From: Undaria pinnatifida
Lineage: Eukaryota > Sar > Phaeophyceae > Laminariales > Alariaceae
Length of the DNA stretch: 64,000 nt
NCBI GenBank assembly: GCA_012845835.1
Contig: JABAKD010000020.1
Coordinates: 13,568,268 to 13,632,267 of the forward strand
Direction of reading: 5' to 3'
Positions 22,909 through 31,800 of the stretch are shown here, piece after piece (positions within the stretch are counted from its first letter, which is position 1; every line of letters begins with the position of its first letter). The position numbers and the translations under genes are program-made. Under the pieces are notes generated by a model, which was not told where the DNA came from, searched no databases, and worked only from the letters and a program-made list of their open reading frames with translations.

Positions 22909-25443
22909 AACATCTAATGATGAGACTCAACTGAAGCACCAGGAACTGCTATCATATATGATAACATGATACGAGATACTGCTGTAGATGTAGTCAGTTG
23001 GAGGCAACAGTTGGAGGCAACAGTAGTAGCAGCACATACATACACTTCCATATTTAAAGCTGAAACCGAAAATATATGCAACTTTTACTCGTACGAACGA
23101 AAAACCTATCCCCACCTAACCTCCGCATAACGGTACATAGCGTGCTGTAATAACGCAGAGCGCACGGGGTACGGTATGATAGCGTTTCGTTCTCCCACGT
23201 TTATGAATAGTCTTGAGCGAGAGCGCATTGTTCGTGCAAAAGAGTCTCGCGAACGTGGGTGTGGTCTCCCATTCCTCCAGCCAGTCGATGCGGCGTGGGG
23301 AGGCAAGGGGAGGATGGGCTGCCGGCGGGGGGTGGGGGGAGGCTCTGCAAAGTTGTAGTAGTTGCTGTTGTTGTTGCTGTCGTATTTGGTGTTGCTGATT
23401 TTGCTGTTGCTGTCGTTGTCGTGGCTGTGATTGTTGCTGTTGTTCACCCTTGACCCTGGCTGTAGGCCTTCACCACCAACTTGACGGGGCGTGTCTTCGG
23501 TCTTCACAACCACCCCGATGCAGCTCACAGGTGACACATGTACACATCAGGTACCCGTACAAAATTCTCATACTGCTGCATTGCGTCTCGTCATTATGCT
23601 CATATTGCGCCGTTTTACACACATCTCTGGGCTGCGTTGCGTCGCCTGGGGCGGGACGAGGCATGCATCAGTAAAATCACGTCCACAACAGTAACAGTAC
23701 CAGGTAGAGAGCCGCAATTCTGAACTATTGCCCACATAAAATATGGAAATAGGGGAAGCTGGTTTGGCCCACGTGTGCTTCCAGTATTATGAGGAGGAAA
23801 CATCAAAAACTGCCCAAAAAACTAGTTTAGATTCTCATCCTTAGCCCTAACCGCACCCCTAACCCCGACACCGACCCCGACCCTACCCATGGAACTCTGT
23901 TTAGAAGAAAAACGATACCAGGGTATCTCTTTTTTTTGTTGAAAATTTGATCGACCACATGTACATAGTAAACTCATTTACCATTCACCGATTTCCATCC
24001 GAACTGGTTTTTTGGGCAGTTTTCGATGTTTCCTCCTCATAATACTGGAAGCACACGTGGGCCAAACCAGCTTCGCCGGAAGGATACACAAACGTGCGTC
24101 CCTTCCTTCCGGTAAACCCGTGGGCAGCTGGCCTGGGTGTTCCTTAACGCCAACAGCTATCGCAGCAGCTTCTGTCGCTGCTGCTGCTAGTTGTTAATGC
24201 CTTGTACTGCCACCACGCCATTTCTCTCGCTAGCAAGGAAGTGCGCGGACAATCTCCCACCTTTGGCTCCGATGCCGAGCGCCGCCTGCACAGCATCGCC
24301 GTGTCGCGATCAGACATGTAGGTGGCCGCCACACATCCAACTTATCTCCACCCTTACAACTGCTGTGTCACGCTATCGGTGCCGTTGGCGTTGTCGGCGT
24401 CTGCATTACATTCATAACATACCCAGGGTAGCTGTGTCGCAGCATTCCCGACAACAGCAGTGCTTTAGCTGCACTGCGTGTGGCACGACATGACATCACA
24501 TGTACGTGGGGTGGGCACGAACTGGTTCGGCCGTTCGACTTCCTGCGGGCCGCACGCACGCCGAAACTCTTCCCCCCCCTCCCCCCCCGGGCGCCGCTGC
24601 CGCGCCCGCATCTGGCTGCATTGCATCATCAGCTCCCTTCTCTTGGCGTAAGCTATGATGAGTGAAAAGTCACAGGGTCTGCTCAAAGTTCAAAGGCCCA
24701 GGGTCCGTATGCGCTGGTCTGTGGAGCGCGCTTCGAGGCTATGGTGCGCTTCCGGGGGAATACGAGTCAAGGCACGCCCTTGCGGTGCTTGTAGGCAACA
24801 TCTCGCCACACGCCGTAGCACAGCCTGAGTGTTTCGTCTTCCTCTTAAGACATTACTGCTATGCAGCAGCGGCAGCAAGAACATTTCTAGTGGGGTATGC
24901 GACACCTCTCCTGTCTCTTCGCTTTGCTTCGCGTTCTCCTTCTCCTCCCCCTTCTCTTTTCTCCCCCCCCTCCCACTCCGTTTCTATCTTTCGGTATGAT
25001 CTCAATTTGGCGTTGGCGTCATTCACTCCCGTCTTCTAATTCGCACGTCGCACTCTGCTTTCGCTTGCTCACACGCAACGTACAAACACGCACACACACA
25101 AGATAGCCGAGATGTAGCCTTAAGTTAACATACGGAGTATACTTCTTGTGCACGCAGGCGCGCACCCACACCCACACACGATCTAACGCCTCACCTTCGA
25201 CTTGATCTGAGCGACGATGGTGCCGCTCCGGCTCGCCGCGCCCACCGTCCGCAACGCCTGCGCGTACAGCCGCACCTCGCCACCTCCGAACGCCGCGAAC
25301 ACATAGCACCCGTCCGGGGTCAGCGCCAGGGAGGATACCAGGCCGTCCTCGGGGAGGTCGAAGATGCCTCTCATGTTGACCGCCTCCGGAGGGCAGCTGG
25401 TGGCGCTTGTCTCGTCCATGACGATGACTCCTTCGGTAACCAT
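6799..25443 (-). CDS. WD40-propeller protein with long low-complexity tail
   Basis: Split gene, exons 5' to 3': 25443-25195, 20436-20287, 19123-18773, 17055-16969, 16150-16059, 15478-15379, 13320-13214, 12832-12596, 12102-10429, 9373-8903, 8651-6951 and possibly 6849-6799. All use GT..AG sites, and phases agree except between the fourth and fifth exons. The encoded product is about 1,750 residues. The first ~450 residues look like a WD40 propeller: LALTPDGCYVFAAFGGGEV, ETSEDGRFVFAGLLRGSSE, YRLFCGRGIKNIHVWCFSP, the junction ISK|STDANIRVWDLSG, and GTQDGRHVVLVCSDGMVLY. The tail is first acidic (EEGEED patches), then Ser/Gly/Ala-rich with basic NLS-like RGGRKRR and KRSSKKRTRE, and ends in a charged helical region (about 8651-6951) with few low-complexity breaks. 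The start was chosen at the first Met before the first blade, about 70 bp from a TATA-like palindrome. The final 17-codon exon is weak. A nuclear scaffold role is only an inference; I could not assign a family. Confidence 0.82.
9587..9810. repeat. Twin hairpin repeats carrying a tRNA A-box
   Basis: Two near-palindromes of about 78 bp (9590-9667 and 9731-9808), each opening with GTTGGTTAT and closing with its inverse ACCAAC. They lie about 60 bp apart. The arms contain TAGCTCAGTGGGTAGTG, a perfect match to the Pol III A-box consensus TRGCNNAGYNGG, and its inverted partner. They lie in the 9374-10428 intron of the WD40 gene. They may derive from tRNA sequence captured in a foldback structure. 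Confidence 0.6.
9905..10337 (-). repeat. Dispersed repeat family B, copy 2 (inverted)
   Basis: Reverse-complement copy of 4488-4908, with high identity over about 420 bp and small indels. It sits inside an intron of the WD40 gene, next to the twin hairpins. Confidence 0.75.
12184..12270. repeat. (GAGGGGGG)n array, G-quadruplex-prone
   Basis: About ten GAGGGGGG-type units on the plus strand within the 12103-12595 intron of the WD40 gene, close to the acceptor of its largest exon (first base 12102). The transcript carries the complementary C-rich strand, so the array may serve as the polypyrimidine tract. Confidence 0.85.
12309..12515. repeat. Three ~65-bp repeats with telomere-like GGTTAGGG cores
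   Basis: Three imperfect tandem copies, each starting ATTCCGGGAATT or ATTCCGAGAAATT, followed by CCAAG(T/C)GGT(C/T)GGGG and CTAGGGTT/GGTTAGGG. They lie in the same WD40-gene intron as the G-rich array. Confidence 0.7.
13400..13565. repeat. GTTGTTG/GTCGGT microsatellite-like tract
   Basis: A degenerate GTTGGTGTT and GTGTCGGTG array inside the 13321-15378 intron of the WD40 gene. No coding function is supported; the minus-strand ORF is a threonine/proline translation of the repeat. Confidence 0.7.
14184..15045. mobile_element. Foldback element built from CAGTCGAAAA repeats
   Basis: The termini are perfect 20-bp inverted repeats: CCATTTCTTATACAGTCGGA at 14184-14203 and its complement at 15026-15045. 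Inside each end are further inverted blocks CAGTCGAAAA..CGGCCGTTTTCGACTG. An ~83-bp block (CAGTCGAAAAAGGGC..GGGGGATC) is tandemly duplicated between 14258 and 14430. Flanks CCTCAGG and TCTCAAGG suggest a degraded target duplication. It lies in the 13321-15378 intron of the WD40 gene. There is no transposase ORF, so it is non-autonomous. Confidence 0.8.
15605..15905. repeat. Three ~101-bp tandem repeats
   Basis: Three copies of a unit containing GTAAAACTACTCCAC, ACGTCTTTGACGACAAACCA, CTTGGAAATAGT and a CCAGTGGAAAA tail, in the 15479-16058 intron of the WD40 gene. A 134-codon minus-strand ORF crosses all three but has only repeat-derived periodicity. Confidence 0.85.
19137..19260. repeat. TTAG tetranucleotide array
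   Basis: A degenerate TAGTTAGTTAGT array of about 120 bp in the intron just upstream (on the minus strand) of the exon that begins at 19123. Confidence 0.85.
19797..20155. repeat. AACACC hexamer array
   Basis: Degenerate ACACCAACACCAAC hexamers over about 350 bp, in the 19124-20286 intron of the WD40 gene. They produce threonine/asparagine/histidine ORFs on one strand and cysteine/leucine/valine ORFs on the other. Confidence 0.85.
20445..20710. repeat. GTTT/GTTG/GTCA tetranucleotide array
   Basis: A run of GTTTGTTC, GGTTGGTT and GTCAGTCAGTCA units about 265 bp long, starting a few bases upstream of the acceptor of the exon beginning at 20436 (minus strand). Confidence 0.8.
22788..22915. repeat. 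(AAC)n microsatellite
   Basis: An almost perfect AAC/ACA trinucleotide run of about 128 bp with one AGC interruption, in the large first intron (20437-25194) of the WD40 gene. Confidence 0.95.
23756..24073. mobile_element. 318-bp MITE with ~50-bp terminal inverted repeats
   Basis: The left terminus starts AAGCTGGTTTGGCCCACGTG at 23756 and its inverse ends at 24073. The arms stay complementary through the GTTTCCTCCTCATAATACTG block and a CAGTTTT/AAAACTG block. The centre holds a telomere-like CCCTAACCGCACCCCTAACC stretch. No ORF. It lies in the large first intron of the WD40 gene. Confidence 0.85.
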
Positions 25444-25874
25444 CTTCTCCTTTTGTCACACACAAAACCGATAATTTTGAAACCTTGGGGTCTTCCGTTC
25501 CAGGACCCAAAAAGGATATATATCCTTCGGTCTTTGAAGACCTATAGGGACTAGCCAAATGCCGAGAGAAGCACAGACGAGGCTTCTACCAAGGAGCTTT
25601 CGCTGGGCCCACCGTGTCCGGCAAGCCTGACGCTACGCGAACACACAGAGCTCTGACGAGGCCACCCGAGGAGAGCTCGGCTCTCAGATGCCGCCATGTG
25701 CGCCACCCCTCTTATCCCTGATAAACATGCCTCACATATTGGGAGAAACCCACTCTGAGCTAAAAAGATGCGCCCTGTGAACTCGACACGCGTTCGTTTC
25801 GCAGGCTCCAGCGGCAATTGGAGCGGCCCACAGCTCAGGGCTAGACCCCAACAGATAAACATCGGGCTTTAAGC
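25444..25874. promoter_or_regulatory. Shared divergent promoter region
   Basis: The 431 bp between the start codons of the WD40 gene (minus) and the WW-domain gene (plus). It contains a perfect palindromic TATA-like motif on the WD40 side and small inverted pairs such as GGTCTTTGAAGACC. Head-to-head genes this close are likely to share promoter DNA, but transcription starts cannot be read from sequence. Confidence 0.5.
25514..25525. promoter_or_regulatory. Palindromic TATA-like box
   Basis: GGATATATATCC, a 12-bp perfect palindrome 71 bp upstream of the proposed WD40-gene ATG and 350 bp from the WW-gene ATG. Its position suggests the WD40 core promoter. Confidence 0.35.
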
Positions 25875-28800
25875 ATGGCGGCGAAGGCCGGCCGCTCGCT
25901 CTGCTTGGCTTTAGCTATCGCTGAGGCCGCCTGCGCGCTGCAATCGGGCGGTCCTGGTTCCGCGTTCCCAGCGCAACATGGGTATGGAGCTGGGCAGCAG
26001 CAACGTCAAGACCGCCAGCAGGTGAGGTCCTACGTGGGCATGACGCGAGGCGTGGGCATGGCGCACTACTGCTGCTGCGCTTCCTGGTGCAGCTGGTAAT
26101 CGCAAGGCAGGACAGCTTAGTCTGTACACTGCTGGGTGTATAATGCCTTCCGTTTTGGGCGGTGTGCATGCTGCTTGCTGTCATATCATACGATCCATGT
26201 AGACATGTATGGTATGAGTTCTTCCTTTCATGCAGCACAAAGATGGGCTCTCCTGACCGCAGGCGTCTACTTCTCCCAAGTTCAAGGTGGTGTATAGCAG
26301 CAGACTCCGTACACGGCTGTATGATTGCACAAAATCAGCAGCAGTGCCTTGCCTAATCGACTCGCGAAGGCACTGGGGGAACACCCCCTGCGCTTCTAAG
26401 CTAGCCATAACCGGACTCGCCTCACATGTCTTCGCCCATGGACCGTTGGTTGGCCGCCACGAGCGACGAGCGGTTTTGTCGTGTTTCTTCATGCGTGAGA
26501 TGTGATGAGAGGACAACTTAAACCTTTTCCCACGAAAAGGCGTCCGCACTGCGATCATGATCGAGCATGATTTTTACTTAACTTATATCCGTTTTGCTGA
26601 CGGCAAACTCTTAGCCTCCGACCTCCTGAGGAGAAAGTGCAAGATACCAGAGAGCCTCTGAGGTACATATCCTATGCAAATATCATCTTCTATTAATAGG
26701 AAGATCGATGAAAAATGCCAAGCAAAGGAGGCGTCGCACTCGCTGCATGCGTGTTGAATGCGTCCTCGGTGTTCCACAGCAGATTGGTTGGGCATACCAT
26801 AGGATTCCCACCTGATTCTGGATTGCGAGTTGCACGATGGCTTTCGTCGAGGGGCGGCCATTCTATAGTCTGAGCATCATGCACGTGCAATAGCTTACCC
26901 GTCAGGTAACATGTTACTTGCAACGGTAAGTATAGCCTTGTGGACCACGACGGGCGTTTTTCGTGCCGTGGATCCCTTTTTCGCGTATTCTACAAGAGGA
27001 AGCGGCAGAGGTTCGTACGCACATGAGGAGGCTCGGAGTATCACAACAGCCAGCATCGTAGATACACTACCGGTACGTGTACTGCGTGGGGTGCTGTATG
27101 ATACAATGGCATGCGGTGCCATTCGGCGGTTGGGGGGCAGCGCACGTTCGAACGAAAGAGCTCGACAGCAGTCGCCGCCCTTTCGTCGACGTCGCGCCGT
27201 CGCTGGCTTGCCGGCTCGATAAGATTAAGCTTCGAAGGCATTCATACATACACACAACAATTTATTAAGGGGAAAACCACACGGTGATTAACACCCGCAT
27301 CTCAACCAACGCGCTTCGGTCCCATCGACTATGCTTGAATCCTATTGACATTGCCGACTGTCCGTATTCTCGATTTGACTTTCCAACCCCAAAATGCCGT
27401 TCCTCAATTCACGCGCAGCAGCAGCACCAACAACACCAACACCACCAGCCCCAACATCAACAGCAGCAAAGCCAACCACCGCAGCAAGAACGCCAACAAC
27501 ACGCACAGCCGCAGCACCAGCAGCAGCACCAGCGACAGCACCAGCCACAGCACCAGTACCAGCCACAGCACCAGCCACAGCACCAGCACCAGCCGCAGCG
27601 GGTAACCTCTGCGTCTCCGTCTCCTGCCGACCCCGCTTCCTCCAAACCCTCTACGCCGGGAGCTGCGGTGGAGACGGCGGCGGTGGGGCCGGGGTCGGGG
27701 TCGGAGGCGCACGACGGCCCCCCTCCGTTGCCCCGCGGCTGGGGGGAGCTCCGCACGGACGACGGGCGGCCGTACTACGTCTACTACCCCACCGGGGCTG
27801 TCCAGTGGCAAAGGCCAAAACCGCAGACAGATTCGGAGGGCGGCGACTTAGGAGACGAACGGCAGTCCCCAGGAATAGAGCGGCAGGCAGCTTCGGTGAA
27901 GGTGGCAGTGGCGACGGGTGCGGATGCGGGTGCGAGTGGTGCGGCGGTGGGTGCGGAGGCTGTGAGGCCGGGGGCGGAGGCTGTGGGGGCGGGGGTGGGG
28001 GGCGGAGGAGGGAGGGATGCCGGGTACCCTGGTGCAGACGAGCTGCTGAGGGGAGAGGTGCGATTTTGCATCCCGCGGTGTCTCGTGTTTTCCGGCTGCT
28101 GGGCCCTCTTGGCCGCAAGTTTTGGTTATGCTGTCCGTGTTCATGTTTTGTGGGTTTTGTATTTCGTGTTTTTATGGTGCATGCTTGTAGTATTTGTACG
28201 AAGTAGCAGTCCGCCTCCCTCTGTGCTGTGCACTACCTAGTTTTGTTAATGGGTGTGGTTTTTCTTGTGATCAGGGTCGAGGGTCTAGTTATCGCCCAAC
28301 CGCGTCGAGGAGGAGGAAGGCGCGAGAGACTGCGCTGGCCCGTAATTGAATTTCGTGTCATGTACCGTGTCGTGTTGTGCCGTGTTGTGTCGTGTACTTT
28401 TTTCGGCCCATTGCCAAAAGGTCAGCCGTGTGTGCGTGTGTGCATGCATCCGTCAGGTCGATACTAGGCTCTCCGGTTTGCGGCGAATATGAAATAAGAC
28501 AGTTCTAGCCTCTGTTTACTAAATTTGTTATCTTTGCGTTTTTATTTTTACGGCGACAGTATCAAGGACGCTTCTCCTCTCTTTGCATATACCAGAACTA
28601 CGATGCTTGTATTCGTTTCTTTCTGTTAGTTGTTTATTAAGTTTTGTCGTCTTGCACGCCCTCTCCCCCCCCGCCCCCCCGCGGGCCGCTGCTCCTCGCG
28701 TTCATTGCTACAGTCAGAGATGTCCGACGAGGAGCGAGAAGCCGACGAAATGGAGGTCTCCGCTCAACCTTCCCCTAACCCGAACCCTTACGCGAACCAT

Positions 28801-31800
28801 ACTTCGCCGATGGAGTCCACGCAGGCAGGCAGCCGCCCCTCCGGGACTCAGCCCGAAGCTAGCGATGGCAGGCCATCTTCGCCTGAGGCGCCGTCGGCCA
28901 TGGGCTCGTACCATTATACACAGGTTGATGGCACTGCCGGCGGCAGCAGCAGTGGCGGCGGTGGAGGCAACGGCGACAATGGAGGCCCGGGCGCGTACCC
29001 GTCCTCCCCTTGGAACGACAACAACCCCGTATCGGCGGCCACACACGGCGCAGGGAAAAGCGTAGGGAATGTTTCGCCGCCATCGCTGGTTCAGCAGCAG
29101 CAGCAGCAGCAGCAACAGCCGATGGACGCAAAGGAAGCCCAACAGCCGCCGTGGGGCGGCGTTCACCCCCCCCCCCCCTCCCCTCCCAGCCAGGGCTTTG
29201 GACAGGGCAGCAGCAGCGACGACAATCGACCGCCCGTGTGGGGAATCAACGCAAACGCGACTCCCCCGCCGTCCCTCGCGGGCGAGCCCCGGGGAGAAGC
29301 TCCTCCGGCCGACGCAAATGTCGCTGGCCAGGCGCCGCCACCGATCTGGGGACTCCCCACCGATGCGAACCGAGTCGCTCCCGGCCAAGAGTGGGATCAA
29401 GGAGCACCCGCGGCTGGAGCTGGAGGCGGTGGGGACCCGGGGGTAGATGCAGGCCAACCCGGTGCTGCTGCAGCTGTTGGAGCCGAATCAGTCGGCAGCG
29501 GTGGGGGTGGGGGTGGAGATAACGCCTGGGGGGTGCCTTCGGAGACCAGTCAAGGGTCGACGGGCTCTGCGGTGAACACCGGCTTGCTCGCGGACCCTTG
29601 GTGTCAGACCGGGGAGCAGCGCCCAGTGCAGGGTATAGCTACCGACCCTGGTGCTGCTGCTCGTGGCGGCGATGGAGGCGACGGCGGGGGTGACAGCGGA
29701 CAGTTGCAGAATTTCGGTGGGCCCTCTCCGTGGGCGCAGCAGGGGCACGGTGGCCCTCCTCCTTCCAACCAGCAAGACAGGCAGAGAGGTGCGGCAGCTT
29801 CCTCGGAAGAATGGTATGGTCGTCCTCCTCCTGCCGGTGTTTCCAGGTACCAACCTAATGATGCAGGGGGGTGGGGCGGTGGGGGGGGCGGGGGTCGGGA
29901 GGGCGGGGTCGGGGGCGGGGAAGAGCCCCGTAGACCTGGCGGTCCGGGGCAAGACGGGATGGCTACACCCCAGGAGGGTCTTCCGTTCGAAGGAGGCGGC
30001 CCAACACAGTGGGGATCATCCTCTCCGCCTGGGGCCAACCCGGGGCGTTACACGCCCGCCGGCCCCCCCGAATGGAGACCGCCTCCACAAGGCATGATGC
30101 CAGGAGAAGGAGGACACCAGGGGGGGTACGGGGGAGGCAGCAACCCCGTCGGCTGGGAAGACCGGCGTCCGCCGCAGGGGCAGGGGGGGCGGGGCACGGA
30201 GAGCGCAAACGGGCAGCGCGGCGAGGGACGTGAGGATTTCTACGAGCGTGACGAGCGATATTATCAGAGGGCGGGACGGGGGGCGGCGGCGCCTGGGCCG
30301 CAAGAACATGTGAGGCAATGCGCGTGTGCTGCTGTTGTTGTCGTTAGCTTGGGGTCGGGGGGAGGCAGGAGAAGGATTGTATACTGTTGAGGTCTCGAAG
30401 CGCCGTCCTTAGCGGTGTCGTCGTTTTTGTTTCTTGATGTGCGGCGTGCAATGGCCGACCACTCCCGAATATAGCGATTGCCCAGTTGGAATCGATTATA
30501 GGATACGTGGGTTGACTTTCTGGTTATATACCACTCGCCCCCTTCTTTGTGACCCCCGCCCCCCACCCCCACTCCCACACATAACCTCCTCCCCTCCCGT
30601 TCTTCCCCCCTATCGCGTAAAATTCTCTGCAACGCTTGTGGCGCAGCATCATACTGCCCCCCCCCCGCCCTCCCCTCTCAGTGACAAACAAGTCTCGGGC
30701 TTGTACGGTTCGAGCAGTACGGTTTTGATTCGGCGTGTGTTCCGTCAACTGGGTCACATGCCCTCACGGCCTCGTCTCGTGTTCGGTACGCATATTATCG
30801 TTGATCCGTGCCATGCGTTGACCCTGTTTATCTCCCGCCCCTATTTCTCCCGCTCTTCCTTCTCCTTCTTTTCCCTCTTCCATCTCGCCTCTGTTCTTCT
30901 GTTGTGACGATGCTGGGGCGTGCAGGCTGAGTACGGGGGCTTTCCCGCCGGGTCCCGCGCTTTGGTCCCGCGCAGCGGTGCCCCGATTGGCACCGTAGAA
31001 GAAGTCAAGGAGCAGGTGAAACGGGATTATTTGTCGCTGTTGTTCGTCCTTTTTATGTTTTTTTCAAATACCCCGCAGATGGGTACAAATGATGCTTGAC
31101 ACGGTCAGTCTATATGACAGTCCCATGCCTGATTCATGGTAATCACCGTTCCTTTACAAGTATAATCAATCTACATGACGGTACTGACTGCTGTCTGCCT
31201 ATAGCTGCGGTTCCTCGTTCTCCACTATTTTCGGGGCTAAAAGTCTAACAAGCCTTTTCTGCCGCGTCGTGTTCGCTAAAGGCGGGGAAGGGAGGACAGC
31301 GATAACTTCTGACAACATTAGCAGTGAGCCGCAATGTGTGCACTGTGTGTTTATGTTGTGTCTGCATGTTTAGGTTTATGATGTGCGCTTTTTATTATTC
31401 TATTGTGTGTGCTTATGTGTTTTTTTGTGTGTGTGCGTAAATACGTGGTATACGTGCGTGCGCTCCTCTTTTGTTTCTTTTTCTGGTTTGTTTCTTTCTC
31501 ATCCTCGCTTTCCGTGCTCTGGGTGCTTCGTGTACTTTTTCGTACCGTCCGATCGGCTGGCCGGGGCTGGAGCAGAGTCTGCAACTGGTGAAGGGGGCGT
31601 GGGCGCGCATCCTAGTGGGAACAGGGAAAACGCGGGGCTTGCTGCACGATGCCAAGGAAAAGGCTAACGCTGGTGAGGAATGCGACCAATGGAAACAGGA
31701 GTCTTGGTGCGACGACGCCGCGGGAGTCATGTATACTCTTTTTCTCCTTTCGACGTGAATTTGGTTGGTGGTGATGGTGGTGGTGGTGATGGCTGGTGTT

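Noticed and set aside
28714-29952. Minus-strand and alternate plus-frame ORFs over the WW-gene exon 3
   Set aside because: Shadow frames of the Pro/Gly-rich exon; the chosen frame alone joins in phase to exons on both sides.
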